A stretch of DNA of 64,000 nt. Source: Salinicoccus luteus DSM 17002. Lineage in GTDB: Bacteria > Bacillota > Bacilli > Staphylococcales > Salinicoccaceae. Shown here piece after piece: positions 31,387 to 41,500 of the stretch (within the stretch, counting starts at the first letter, position 1; each line of letters starts with the position of its first letter). A program made the position numbers and the translations under genes. The notes beneath the pieces are model-generated. The model had not been told where the DNA came from. It saw nothing but the letters and a program-made list of their open reading frames with translations, and did not search any database. The stretch spans positions 124,001-188,000 of the forward strand of contig NZ_JONV01000006.1 of the NCBI RefSeq assembly GCF_000712035.1, read 5' to 3'.

Positions 31387-31884
31387 TTATTTGTTTTCGT
31401 TCATGAATTCTTCCGTTGCGACAACAGGTTCGAAATCATCCGGCAGTGTCTCAGTTCTGACGACGAGTACATCACAAGGTGCATGACGGACGATGGCTTC
31501 TGACACGGAGCCGATGATGAAGCGTTCAACAGCATTGAGACCCGTGGCACCACAGGCGATCAGGTCGGCGCCTGTCTTCTTGACTGCTTTTTTCGGGATG
31601 ATGGACTTTGGAGAGCCGTAGTCGATGATCTTATCGACTTCCTCGACGCCCCTGTCCAGAGCAAGTGCTTCGTAGCCATCAAGCAGTTTCTGGGCGAAAT
31701 CATTGGCACGTTGGGAAATGGTCCGGTCATAGGCTTCTACTGAAGCGAAGGAGCGCGTATCGATTACGTTGATGATGGAAAGCTTGGAGTTGTTACGCTT
31801 TGCGATGTCGATTGCTTTGTGGAACGCCCATTCAGCTTCTCTGGATCCGTCTACTGCGATAAGAATATTATCATACTTGAGCAT
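31387..31884 (-). CDS. Universal stress protein (UspA family)
   Basis: This 165-residue single Usp domain has ILIAVDGSREAEWAF at the N-terminus and the ATP-binding motif GATGLNAVERFIIGSVSEAI near residues 120-140. The cytosolic dimer is linked to acetate/pyruvate metabolism in staphylococci, where usp genes flank ackA. The ATG at 31884 is chosen over an upstream frame because AAAGGGG is 8 nt before it. Upstream, TATAGT-like -10 sequences are visible. Confidence 0.92.
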   Translation of the reverse strand: MLKYDNILIAVDGSREAEWAFHKAIDIAKRNNSKLSIINVIDTRSFASVEAYDRTISQRANDFAQKLLDGYEALALDRGVEEVDKIIDYGSPKSIIPKKAVKKTGADLIACGATGLNAVERFIIGSVSEAIVRHAPCDVLVVRTETLPDDFEPVVATEEFMNENK

Positions 31885-31971
31885 TTTAAGTACCCCTTTC
31901 CTTGCTGTATCGCTTTCATATATACTATACCACATTTTGAGAAAATTATAACTTTTTGCAAAGGAAGTTCA

Positions 31972-32000
31972 TGACTAATTTGTTAACTCTATGATATAAT
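31972..32000 (+). promoter_or_regulatory. Likely ald promoter
   Basis: TGACTA (31972-31977), a 17-bp spacer and a consensus TATAAT (31995-32000) lie 40 bp before the ald start. The -35 is weak, suggesting an activator. Confidence 0.5.
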
Positions 32001-32040
32001 TGTCACGTTGCTAAGTTTATAAATGAAAGGGGTTTCAGTA

Positions 32041-33153
32041 ATGAAAATTGGTGTGCCTAGGGAAATCAAGAACAATGAGAGCAGAGTTGGTCTGACGCCA
32101 GGTGGGGTGCATGCTTTTGTTGAAGCAGGCCATACTGTGCTGGTGGAGAAGAATGCAGGGGCAGACTCCTATTTTGAGGATGTGGACTACACTGATGCGG
32201 GTGCAGAGATTGTAGATACTGCCGCTGAAGCGTGGGATGTGGAAATGGTAGTCAAGGTCAAAGAACCGCTGGCTGAAGAATATGGATATTTCAAGGAAGA
32301 AATGATCCTGTTTACATATCTTCACCTCGCTCCTGAAAAAGAGCTGACACAAGCGCTTCTTGAGAAGAAGGTTACTGCCATCGCCTACGAAACGATACAG
32401 CTGCCGGATGGCTCCCTTCCATTACTGTCACCGATGAGTGAAGTGGCGGGGCGGATGGCGACCCAGATTGGTGCAGAATACCTGCAGAAGATCAACGGCG
32501 GGAAAGGTATCCTGCTGAGTGGCGTACCGGGTGTTTCCCGCGGTAAGGTGACGATCATCGGCGGCGGCATGGCTGGAACCAATGCAGCCAAGATGGCTGT
32601 CGGACTGGGAGCTGATGTGACGATATTGGATCTTAATCCAAAACGTCTGAGGGAACTGGATGATCTGTTCGGTACAAGTGTCCAGACGCTCATGTCCTCT
32701 CCGTTGAACATCGCCCAGGCGGTCAAAAACAGTGATCTTGTCATTGGAGCGGTACTTATCCCGGGTGCACGTGCACCCCGTCTCGTCACTGAAGAGATGA
32801 TCAGGTCCATGAATGCCGGGTCGGTAATTGTGGATATTGCCATCGATCAGGGCGGCATTTTCGAGACGACCGACAAGGTGACGACGCATGATGATCCAAT
32901 CTATTTCAAGCATGACGTTGTCCACTACGCCGTAGCAAACATGCCGGGCGCCGTACCACGTACTTCCACAATCGCTCTGACGAATGCGACGATGGCATAC
33001 GGTCTCCAGATCGCAAACAAAGGCTACAGGGAAGCAGCGAAATCCAATCCATCACTGCTCAGCGGTTTCAACACGCTGGGTGGTCATGTAACCTATAAGG
33101 CAGTGGCGGAAGCGCAGAATCTTGAATACAAAGATGTGAACGAACTTTTGTAA
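32041..33153 (+). CDS. ald: Alanine dehydrogenase
   Basis: This 370-residue NAD-dependent enzyme converts L-alanine to pyruvate and ammonia. Catalytic Lys74 and His95 are in place ([15 protein letters not shown]), and the Rossmann motif is [23 protein letters not shown]. The ATG at 32041 follows GAAAGGGG; the ATG six codons upstream is part of that site. It is a monocistronic unit with its own promoter and terminator. Confidence 0.96.
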   Translation: MKIGVPREIKNNESRVGLTPGGVHAFVEAGHTVLVEKNAGADSYFEDVDYTDAGAEIVDTAAEAWDVEMVVKVKEPLAEEYGYFKEEMILFTYLHLAPEKELTQALLEKKVTAIAYETIQLPDGSLPLLSPMSEVAGRMATQIGAEYLQKINGGKGILLSGVPGVSRGKVTIIGGGMAGTNAAKMAVGLGADVTILDLNPKRLRELDDLFGTSVQTLMSSPLNIAQAVKNSDLVIGAVLIPGARAPRLVTEEMIRSMNAGSVIVDIAIDQGGIFETTDKVTTHDDPIYFKHDVVHYAVANMPGAVPRTSTIALTNATMAYGLQIANKGYREAAKSNPSLLSGFNTLGGHVTYKAVAEAQNLEYKDVNELL

Positions 33154-33171
33154 AGTGGCGATGACCCATAG

Positions 33172-33213
33172 AAAAGTCCTGAAGGGCAAAGTGCCCTTCA
33201 GGACTTTTTTGAC
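33172..33213. terminator. Terminator between ald and the alcohol dehydrogenase gene
   Basis: A 17-bp perfect stem (33172-33188 with 33192-33208) is followed by a T-run; the A-run before it makes it usable from both sides. Confidence 0.9.
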
Positions 33214-33220
33214 ATTAGGC

Positions 33221-34351
33221 CTAAGGCTTCATGACGACTTTTATGCAGTCATCTTCATGGCCATCGAAAATCTTATACATTTTCTCCGCCTTTTTAAGCG
33301 GAACATTATGCGTGATGATATCCGTCGGATCGATCTTTCCATTCTCCACCATTCGGTAGAGTTCAGGCATGTAGTGGATGACTGGTGCCTGCCCACTTTT
33401 GACCGTCACGTTTCTGGAGAAGATTCTATGGAGCGGGTAACCGTTGGCCGGCGCACCATACACACCTGTCAATTGGATGGTACCGAATTTTCTGACAGCA
33501 TGGGCAGCCGTGATAATCGGATCAATGGTGCCAATCTGTCCACCCAGTGTCTTTATGCGGTCCTTGGCTGTATTTTCCCCGTCCATGCCGACACAGTCGA
33601 TGACGACATCAGCGCCGCCTTTTGTGATTTCATGCAGATGATCACCAATGTCACCATACTCCTTATAGTTGAATATTTCAACATTGTTTGTACGTTTTGC
33701 ATGATTCAGTCTCACCTGGTCGTGGTCTACGGCGATGACCCGTTTTGCACCTTTCATCCAGGCGAATTTCTGGGTCATCAGACCGATGGGGCCGGACCCC
33801 AGTATCGCCACAGTATCTCCCTGTTTGACGCCGCTGTGCTCGACGCTCCAGTATGCTGTAGGCATGACATCGGAGAGGAACAGCAGACTTTCATCTTCGA
33901 GTTCGCTTTCTTCAGGAACGACGAATGAAGTGAAGTCGGCATAGGGTACTCTTAAATATTCCGCCTGTCCACCCGGATAGTTGCCGAACATCTCGGTATA
34001 GCCGAAGTATGCGCCTGCATCGAAGTGCGGGTTGGCATTATCACACTGGCTTTCCATCTGATTTTGGCAGAAGTGGCATTCTCCGCAGCTGACGTTGAAT
34101 GGAACGACTACACGGTCTCCTTTTTTGATCTTCTGGACGCCTGGTCCGACTTCCTCGACGATGCCCATCGGTTCATGGCCGATGATGTAGTCATTTGATA
34201 TCGGCATGCTTTTTCTATAAAGGTGCAGATCCGAGCCACAGATGGCTGTTGACGTCACTCTGATAATCATGTCCGTTCCTTCCTGGATTTCGGGCGCTTT
34301 CATCTTCTTGACCTTGACTTTGTTTTTTCCCTGTACAGTAACAGCTTGCAA
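33221..34351 (-). CDS. Zinc-dependent alcohol dehydrogenase family protein
   Basis: This 376-residue medium-chain dehydrogenase has catalytic zinc ligands in AICGSDLH and GHEP, a structural zinc loop with four cysteines (CGECHFCQNQMESQC) and Rossmann motif AILGSGPIGLMTQKFAW. The long insert is typical of the formaldehyde-dehydrogenase-like branch. The substrate is an alcohol or aldehyde adduct, not known precisely. The TTG at 34351 has AAGGATG 8 nt upstream, so I prefer it to the GTG at 34360. Confidence 0.88.
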   Translation of the reverse strand: MQAVTVQGKNKVKVKKMKAPEIQEGTDMIIRVTSTAICGSDLHLYRKSMPISNDYIIGHEPMGIVEEVGPGVQKIKKGDRVVVPFNVSCGECHFCQNQMESQCDNANPHFDAGAYFGYTEMFGNYPGGQAEYLRVPYADFTSFVVPEESELEDESLLFLSDVMPTAYWSVEHSGVKQGDTVAILGSGPIGLMTQKFAWMKGAKRVIAVDHDQVRLNHAKRTNNVEIFNYKEYGDIGDHLHEITKGGADVVIDCVGMDGENTAKDRIKTLGGQIGTIDPIITAAHAVRKFGTIQLTGVYGAPANGYPLHRIFSRNVTVKSGQAPVIHYMPELYRMVENGKIDPTDIITHNVPLKKAEKMYKIFDGHEDDCIKVVMKP

Positions 34352-34413
34352 TATTGACACATCCTTTGCGTGAGTGTTGCATACTTTATTCCCCTATAAG
34401 GTGATTATAAACA

Positions 34414-34992
34414 TCACCCGGCAACACAGACGACCTCAAAAGGGATGTTGCGCATCAACGCCTTCTTCTGCGCCTCATCCTTTACGAGCGGTATGAGGAC
34501 AATGCGTTTTTTAGCATGGATCTTCAGTTTCGCCAAGGGCTGCAGGGCATTGAAGTCATCCGGGTCGATATCCCTTACGTCATACATCACGCCTGATACA
34601 TCTTGTGAAACGAGTTCGTCGAGCAGGCGGCTCTGAAGGAAGGGCGGCACGCTGCTGAAGCTCGGACCGGCAATAAAATGGCGGCTGCCGATGATGTTGG
34701 AGAGTTCGCCGACAAACTGGAGGTTGATATGGTGATGCCGGTCTTCGAAGATCTGATCGATGATGAAGCCGTCGGCGTCCTCCAGCATGCGCACGGTTTC
34801 AATGATGATGTTCTTCTGGAGGAAGGAATCCGTTTCCTCCCAGTGGTTGATGGAAACGAAATGTTCACTGCCTGGATACAGCGCCTTCTTCATGCCCGGG
34901 AGCGCCAGGTTTGGCGTGCTGAAATCCGGTTTAGCCAATATTTCAGATGTGTAGTCTTTGGAAAGTTCATGATTCAGATGAATCGTTTTCAT
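34414..34992 (-). CDS. Conserved-looking protein of unknown function, 192 aa
   Basis: This 192-residue soluble protein has no signal or membrane helix. It alternates predicted strands and helices: GFIIDQIFEDRHHHINLQFV, SGVMYDVRDIDPDDFNAL, then KKRIVLIPLVKDEAQK, which would suit an alpha/beta sandwich or barrel fragment. Three consecutive histidines at about residue 88 could bind metal but are not a known motif. GAGGTG lies 6 nt before the ATG at 34992. No family is recognised. Confidence 0.65.
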   Translation of the reverse strand: MKTIHLNHELSKDYTSEILAKPDFSTPNLALPGMKKALYPGSEHFVSINHWEETDSFLQKNIIIETVRMLEDADGFIIDQIFEDRHHHINLQFVGELSNIIGSRHFIAGPSFSSVPPFLQSRLLDELVSQDVSGVMYDVRDIDPDDFNALQPLAKLKIHAKKRIVLIPLVKDEAQKKALMRNIPFEVVCVAG

Positions 34993-35091
34993 ATATTTCA
35001 CCTCATAAAAATTGTATCATAATAATGAATGAATCGAAGTGCTTCGGGTAAAGTAGTAACATGCAATAATCATTAAGGAAGGAAGGGTTTC

Positions 35092-35778
35092 ATGAAACTA
35101 AGCTATCACGGCCATTCAATCATCCAACTCGAAAATAATGATTCAAAAGTCATTGTGGATCCATTCATCAATGGCAATGAACTGACGGATCTCGATGCAG
35201 GTGAAGTCAAGGCGGACTATATCCTGCTGACACACGGACACAACGACCATGTGGGGGATACAGTCGAGATTGCGAAAAACAATAATGCAACAGTCGTCGC
35301 CCCTGTCGAGCTTGCCGGCTACCTCGAAGGCCAGGGCCTTGAGACGATAGGAATGAATATCGGCGGCAGCAAGTCATTTGATTTCGGGACTGTAAAATTC
35401 GTACATGCCTTCCACAGTTCCAGCTTCACGGATGATGACGGTAATGTACACTATACCGGAATGCCGACTGGCATCATCATCGAAGCGGGGGAGAAGAAGA
35501 TCTATCATGCCGGCGACACAGGCATCTTCGGCGACATGAAGCTCATTTCCAACCTTAATGGGCCGTTTGATGTCGCATTTGTACCGATCGGCGACCACTT
35601 CACGATGGGCATAGAGGATGCGGCCTACGCAACAGACGAACTGATTCGTCCAAAAGTTGCCGTGCCGGTGCACTACGATACTTTCCCACCGATTAAACAG
35701 GATGCGGAAGCATTCAAAAACAGGGCGAAGACACAGGTTCAGGTGCTGAAACCGGGAGAAACGGTGGATTTCCAGTAG
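35092..35778 (+). CDS. UPF0173 metal-dependent hydrolase (YtkL-like)
   Basis: This 228-residue metallo-beta-lactamase-fold protein has [10 protein letters not shown] at the N-terminus and the metal site [11 protein letters not shown]. Further metal ligands sit in FHSSSF and [10 protein letters not shown], and [10 protein letters not shown] closes the site. The substrate is unknown. A GGAAGGAAGG-type ribosome site precedes the ATG. It is followed by the DRTGG-CBS gene, the same order as ytkL-ytoI in Bacillus. Confidence 0.9.
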   Translation: MKLSYHGHSIIQLENNDSKVIVDPFINGNELTDLDAGEVKADYILLTHGHNDHVGDTVEIAKNNNATVVAPVELAGYLEGQGLETIGMNIGGSKSFDFGTVKFVHAFHSSSFTDDDGNVHYTGMPTGIIIEAGEKKIYHAGDTGIFGDMKLISNLNGPFDVAFVPIGDHFTMGIEDAAYATDELIRPKVAVPVHYDTFPPIKQDAEAFKNRAKTQVQVLKPGETVDFQ

Positions 35779-35857
35779 CAGTTCTGAATATAATGGCAGG
35801 TGGGGGACACCAGGAATGGTGTTCCTCATTTTTATAAAAGGAATCGCAGGTGATTGG

Positions 35858-37123
35858 ATGTCAAAACATGATGAAATTATTGAATATATATACAGCCTTC
35901 CAGAAGGAGCGAAGATTTCGGTCAGGCAGATATCCGCCCATCTTGGTGTTTCGGACGGAACGAGCTATAGGGCGATAAAGGATGCAGAAACAGAAGGGCT
36001 GGTCAAAACAATAGAAAGGGTCGGCACCATCAGGGTCGCCCCGAAGGAACAATACATAGAAGGCAATCTGAGTTTTGAGCAGGTGAACCGGGTGATAGAG
36101 GGCAAGGTGCTGGCCGGGGCGGAAGGGCTCAGTCGTGAAATCAGCAAATTCATCATCGGTGCGATGCGTACGGACGCCCTGGAAACCTATCTGGAGGAGG
36201 GGGCGCTTCTGATCGTCGGGAATCGGGAGGATGCCCAGTGGCGTGCGCTCGAAAACCACTCCGGCATACTGATCACCGGCGGTTTCGGAGCAGATGCTGC
36301 CATACTCCAGAAAGCCGACGCCCTGGAGCTGCCGGTCATATCGACCACAGCAGATACATTCTCGGTTGCTTCGATCATCCAAAGGGAACTCTACAGCATG
36401 CTCATGATGACGAGTGTCATCACTGCAGGCGACCTCGTCATCAGGCAGGACGAGTACGTCTATGATATCAGGAGGGATGCCGGGAAGGAGTATTTTCCGG
36501 CGGATAAGACTACAATAGTTACGGCAGATGGAAAATACAAGGGTGTGATGAAGTCGTCCGAACTGCCGGGGCTTACTGAAAGAGGGATGGATGCCATCGC
36601 TTCCGACATAGTTGCGACCACTTCCAGCACACTGCAGCGCCTAAGGCAGCTGATGAGCTGGCACCAGCTGAATATCGTCCCTGTCGTGGAAGAGGACGGC
36701 ACACTGGTGGGCATCGTGCACCGTCGGGATGTATTCAAGCAAAGGGAGTCAAGCAAGCTTGGCAGCGGCCTTTCCTCGGATACGCTGATGGATCGGGAGA
36801 TGAGGATTGGGGAGAACAGCATCCACATCAAGGTCATGCCCTTCATGACGGATGAATATGGCAGTATCGCACAGTCCGAATTCATGCGGCTCATCGAACG
36901 CCTCGCAGAAGTGGTGCTCAATAACAACGGCATCCACAGCTATCATATCGACACGCTCAATGTGATGAACATCAAACTGGTCCAGATGAATCAGGAACTG
37001 ATCATAGAAGGGCATATATTGGATTTGGGGGATCAGTTCCTGAGGCTTGAAATTGAGGCGCTGTCAAATGGGGAGACATATTCGAAGGCGATGCTGCTCA
37101 TCCAGCATTATAAAGAAAAATAG
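35858..37123 (+). CDS. DRTGG / CBS-pair / hotdog-fold regulator (YtoI-like)
   Basis: This 421-residue multidomain protein has a winged-helix start (about 1-60, ISVRQISAHLGVSDGTSYRAIK), a DRTGG domain (about 70-180), a CBS pair (about 185-300, IVTADGKYKGVMKSSELPG and NIVPVVEEDGTLVGIVHRRD) and a C-terminal hotdog domain (about 310-421). CBS pairs bind adenosine nucleotides, so a nucleotide-sensing regulator is likely. The ATG at 35858 has AGGTG upstream; the 14-codon extension lacks a site. Confidence 0.85.
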   Translation: MSKHDEIIEYIYSLPEGAKISVRQISAHLGVSDGTSYRAIKDAETEGLVKTIERVGTIRVAPKEQYIEGNLSFEQVNRVIEGKVLAGAEGLSREISKFIIGAMRTDALETYLEEGALLIVGNREDAQWRALENHSGILITGGFGADAAILQKADALELPVISTTADTFSVASIIQRELYSMLMMTSVITAGDLVIRQDEYVYDIRRDAGKEYFPADKTTIVTADGKYKGVMKSSELPGLTERGMDAIASDIVATTSSTLQRLRQLMSWHQLNIVPVVEEDGTLVGIVHRRDVFKQRESSKLGSGLSSDTLMDREMRIGENSIHIKVMPFMTDEYGSIAQSEFMRLIERLAEVVLNNNGIHSYHIDTLNVMNIKLVQMNQELIIEGHILDLGDQFLRLEIEALSNGETYSKAMLLIQHYKEK

Positions 37124-37149
37124 ACAAGTGGAATCCACTTGTCTATTTT
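37117..37149. terminator. Bidirectional terminator
   Basis: A 16-bp inverted repeat (37117-37132 with 37134-37149) with A/T ends separates the DRTGG-CBS gene from the YtpI-like gene; both stop codons lie inside it. Confidence 0.85.
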
Positions 37150-37490
37150 CCGGACTTGCGATTGAAGTCTGCCCATGCCTTGTCTTCAATTGGCAGATTG
37201 CCTTTGAAGTATTTCCTTGCAGCATTGAAATGCCATATATTATATGCACCGACCACAATGAACAGTACGCCAATAATATATGAAACGGCTGTAGGAAACT
37301 GGAACATTGTGTTAAGGCCGAACGACAGGATCAATACACCAAGCCAGATTCTTGATATGCTGTTGTAGTATGCCTTTCTGACATCACGGCCGCTCCTGAC
37401 CATCCTTACTTTATAGAGGATGAACATGAAAAAACTGAGTAGGAGCACGGTGACGAGAAAGGAGACAGCAATCTGATACATCATTTCCAT
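37143..37490 (-). CDS. YtpI-like membrane protein
   Basis: The protein of about 115 residues has three membrane helices and matches the YtpI family: an N-terminal helix, a basic loop VRMVRSGRDVRKAYYNSISRIWLG, two more helices and the tail IWHFNAARKYF. The function is unknown. The ATG at 37490 is favoured by GGAG 9 nt upstream; an ATG at 37505 is possible. In Bacillus ytpI also neighbours ytoI and nrnA. Confidence 0.8.
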   Translation of the reverse strand: MEMMYQIAVSFLVTVLLLSFFMFILYKVRMVRSGRDVRKAYYNSISRIWLGVLILSFGLNTMFQFPTAVSYIIGVLFIVVGAYNIWHFNAARKYFKGNLPIEDKAWADFNRKSGK

Positions 37491-37567
37491 CGGATACAAC
37501 TCCATTCCATATTGTAGTATAATTTATTATACTGACCAAGTAAATCCAAACAGAGGGAGATTTTCAA

Positions 37568-38530
37568 TTGTTCACAGAATATATAAATAGATTTCCAACA
37601 TTAAAACGCAACCATAAAGCACTTCTCAACATGATCAACGAATACGATGAAATCATCATATTGAGGCACGTGAGGCCTGACCCAGATGCCATCGGCGCCC
37701 AGTTGGGGCTCAAGGCGATATTGAAATCGATCTTTCCGAACAAGAAAGTGACGGCACTTGGGGAAACGGAACCTTCATTGGCATTCCTCGGGGAAATGGA
37801 TACCGCAGCCTCAGTCGAAAAACCGCTTCTCATCGTAGTGGATACTGCAGGCGTGGACCGGATTGATGGAGACCTGTCCCTCGGGGACAAGGTCGTCAAA
37901 ATAGACCATCATCCGAACCACGATCCGTTCGGGGACCTCAATATTGTGGAGAACGGCGTATCATCCACCTCGGAGCTGATCTTCCTGCTGTCCTTTGTCT
38001 GGGGCTTCGACAATGACTACATCAATGATGTTTCAGCCAGACTGCTGTTTGCCGGCATCGTGGGCGACACCGGCAGGTTCCTGTTCGACAACACGAGCAG
38101 CATGACGCATCTGGTGGCATCTGAACTGAAGAAGTTCAATTTTGACGCAACAAAGGACATGAGCGACATGAACAGGCAGTCCATCAGGCAGTTCAAGTTC
38201 AAAGGCTACCTCATCGACAATTTCGAGATGACGGAGAAGGGCGTCCTTTCCGTATGGGTGCCAAAAGATGTCCTCGAAGAATATGATATCAACAGCAACG
38301 AGGCGAGCATGCATGTCAACCTCTACAGGGAGATAGAGGAAGCGGCCATATGGCTCATGGCGGTCGAGGAGGAGGATGAAATCCGAGTCAGGCTGCGTTC
38401 CAGAAAAACCGTCATCAATGATGTGGCAGAAAGGTTCGGCGGCGGTGGGCATCCTCTGGCGAGCGGCGTGAGCGTCGCCTCGCGTGATGAACTGGATGCT
38501 TTGGTCAAAGCGTTGGACAGCAAACTTTAA
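37568..38530 (+). CDS. nrnA: NrnA: oligoribonuclease / pAp phosphatase
   Basis: This 320-residue DHH-DHHA1 enzyme degrades 2-5 nt RNAs and dephosphorylates pAp. The metal motifs are RHVRPDPDAIG, VVDTAG and the DHH signature IDHHPNHDPFG; the DHHA1 glycine-rich GGGGHPLASG is near the C-terminus. The TTG start at 37568 follows AGAGGGAGA. It is 14 nt from dnaE, so they are probably co-transcribed. Confidence 0.93.
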   Translation: MFTEYINRFPTLKRNHKALLNMINEYDEIIILRHVRPDPDAIGAQLGLKAILKSIFPNKKVTALGETEPSLAFLGEMDTAASVEKPLLIVVDTAGVDRIDGDLSLGDKVVKIDHHPNHDPFGDLNIVENGVSSTSELIFLLSFVWGFDNDYINDVSARLLFAGIVGDTGRFLFDNTSSMTHLVASELKKFNFDATKDMSDMNRQSIRQFKFKGYLIDNFEMTEKGVLSVWVPKDVLEEYDINSNEASMHVNLYREIEEAAIWLMAVEEEDEIRVRLRSRKTVINDVAERFGGGGHPLASGVSVASRDELDALVKALDSKL

Positions 38531-38544
38531 AGGGGGGCAGCCCT

Positions 38545-41500
38545 ATGATCAATTTGAATGTGCACAGCTGTTATGAATTTCTGAATAGCAATATCAGAAT
38601 TGATCAGCTGCTTAAAAAGGTGTCTTCGGATGGGCAGGAGGCTGTAGCACTGACTGATTTCAACCGTCTCCACGGCATCTACCACTTCGTCAGGCGGGCA
38701 GAGCATTTCGGTGTGAAGCCGCTGATCGGCATGGAAATATCCGTCGACAACCAGCTGAACGGCATCCCGGTGGTCCTGATTGCAAAAAACACATCGGGAT
38801 ACCGGGAGCTGATCCGGCTTTCAGCCATGCTCTCCTATAAGGACCTCCACTATACACCACAGAACTTCCTGGCCAAAAATATCCATCACTGCCTGATGAT
38901 CGCCAAAGATGATTCCGGCGTCGGGGTGCTGGAGACGATGGCCGTTGATGAAGCGGACAAATACACAAGCCATGAAGTACAGGATTCACCGTACCAGAGC
39001 GTATTCATGAAGCAGGCCAACTACATATCCCCGGAAGATCTGCCTGCAAAAGAAGTGCTGAACGCCATCCGCGACAATGGGAGGATCGACCCGGCAGATA
39101 TACGGGATGCACGGGGAGCGGATTTCGTAAGGACGTCTGAAGATTTGGATGAGGCGGAGAGGCGTCACCTGGAAAATAACAGGGCACTGGTCGGAAAGTG
39201 TGATGTCACACTGCCCCGGGCCGAGCGGACGCTGCCGCATTATCCACATGCAGATAATCATGACTCGAAAGTATTTTTATGGAACATGCTGCAGGAACAG
39301 CTTGAAGTGAAGACCGATGGCAGCGATGCATATGTGGAAAGGCTTGAATATGAATACGAAATCATCGTGGAAATGGGCTATGAAGACTATTTCCTCATTG
39401 TGCAGGATGCAGTAAACCATGCGAAGCAGCAGGGGATATATGTCGGTCCGGGCAGGGGATCTTCGAGTGCAAGCCTCGTTTCCTTCCTGCTGAACATCAC
39501 TGAAATTGACCCGTTGAAATACAACTTGCTGTTCGAACGTTTCCTGAACCCGGAGCGTGTCACGATGCCGGATATCGACATTGACTTCGAGGATACGAGA
39601 AGGGACGAAGTGGTTGAATACCTCATTGAAAAATATGGAGAGATGAATGTCGCCCATATCGTCACCTACGGGACGCTGAGCGCCAAGATGGCGGCACGTG
39701 ATGTGGGACGGGTGCTGGGATTCAGCGACGATGAATTGAAAATGATTTCCGGCATCATCCCCGATGCCCCGGGGACGAAATTGGAAGAGGCGTTTGCCAC
39801 GGAAGCATTCCAGTCACTCGTAGAGGCAGATGAAAGGTACAGCGTCTACGCCACGATGTGCCGGAAGATTGAAGGGCTGCCACGCCATACTTCCACCCAT
39901 GCAGCAGGGGTGCTGCTCAGTGAGGAAAGGCTGACGGACAATGTGCCGGTCATCTTCAGTGAAGGGCATACCCTGAGCCAGTGGCCGATGAACGAAGTGG
40001 AGGGGTCGGGGCTGCTTAAGATTGATATCCTCGGCCTGAGAAACCTGTCACTGCTCAAAAATATGGTGAACCAGATAAAGAGATTGGACGATGCATTCAC
40101 TCTGGGCGGCATCCCGGACGACCCCGATGTATACCGGTTGCTCGGCCGCGGAATGACCCTGGGCGTGTTCCAGTTGGAGTCGGACGGCATCCGGAAAGTC
40201 ATACGGGAAATGAAGCCCGAACAGTTTCTGGATATCGTAGCCGTCAATGCCCTCTATCGCCCGGGTCCGATGAAGGAGATCCCCAATTTCATCGCCGGCA
40301 AAAGGAATCCCTCCTCCGTCAAATACCCCCATTCCGATATAAAGGATATCCTCAAGGAAACTTACGGCGTCATCGTCTATCAGGAGCAGATCATGCAGAT
40401 CGCCTCCAAAATTGCGGGATATTCCTATGCAGAAGCGGATATTCTGAGGCGGGCGATGAGCAAGAAGGACAGGGAAACACTGGAGCGGGAACGTGGACAT
40501 TTCGAGAAGGGCGCGGCAGAGCGCGGATACAGCAGCAATGTCGGACACCATATCTTCAATCTGATCCTCGAATTTGCTGATTATGGATTCCCGAAAAGCC
40601 ATGCCGTCGCCTACAGCAGGATCTCCTATATGCTCTCCTACATCAAGACGAAGTTTCCGGAGATCTTCTACTCGGTCATCCTGTCCCATCATTTCGGCAA
40701 CGATACGAAAACCAAGCAGGTCATCAACGAAGTGAAGCAGAGGCACATCAGAATGCATCCGCCGGATATCAACCGCTCGGTATGGAGCAATAGAAGCGTG
40801 GATGGCATCCAGCTCGGTTTTTCAATGATCCGGGGGGTGACATACCGGATGTCGGAAGCGATAATCGAAGCGCGGAAAGAAGGGCCGTTTGAGGATATAT
40901 ACGATCTGAAGACGCGGGTGAAGGATGTGGTGCTGGGCAGGAAGGTGCTGACACAGCTCATCCTCTCCGGTGCCCTGGACGGGTTTGAGGAAAACAGGAA
41001 GACGATGCTTCAATCACTGCCCATGCTTGATGAACTGAATTCGGAAGAGTACGCCCACGATTCATTTTTGAGCACATTGGGATTCAATATAAAAAAGGAA
41101 TACCACTATGTGGATGAAATGGATGAGATTGAAAAGATGGAAGGGGAAAAGGAAGTCTTCGGTTTCCATCTGTCGGACCATCCCATCATCTCATTGCAGA
41201 AATCCCTGCAGTACATCCCTTTTTCCCTGCTCCATCAGAGGAAGCAGGGGACGTATCTCGTCTTTTTTGAAAATATCAAGACGATACGGACAAAAAAGGG
41301 ACAGAATATGGCCTTCGTCAGAATATCCGATGGATACCAGGAGATGGAAGGTGTGATCTTCCCGAAAGTCTATTTCAATGTACACCCGAAACTGTCCCGC
41401 AAAATCGTTGCGGTGACAGGAAGGATGGAAACGAGGAAGTCGCAGCCGCAACTGATCATAGATGCAGTGGATGACGTGGAGACGTTCCGGGAGAATGGCA

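Noticed and set aside
34380-34406. Sigma-B-like promoter for the alcohol dehydrogenase (GTTTAT-12-GGGGAA)
   Set aside because: The -10 differs at two positions and the spacing is short; not supported well enough to list.
38545-39150. Loss of PHP metal ligands in DnaE as a novelty
   Set aside because: Degenerate PHP domains are normal in staphylococcal-type DnaE, and the polymerase core is intact.
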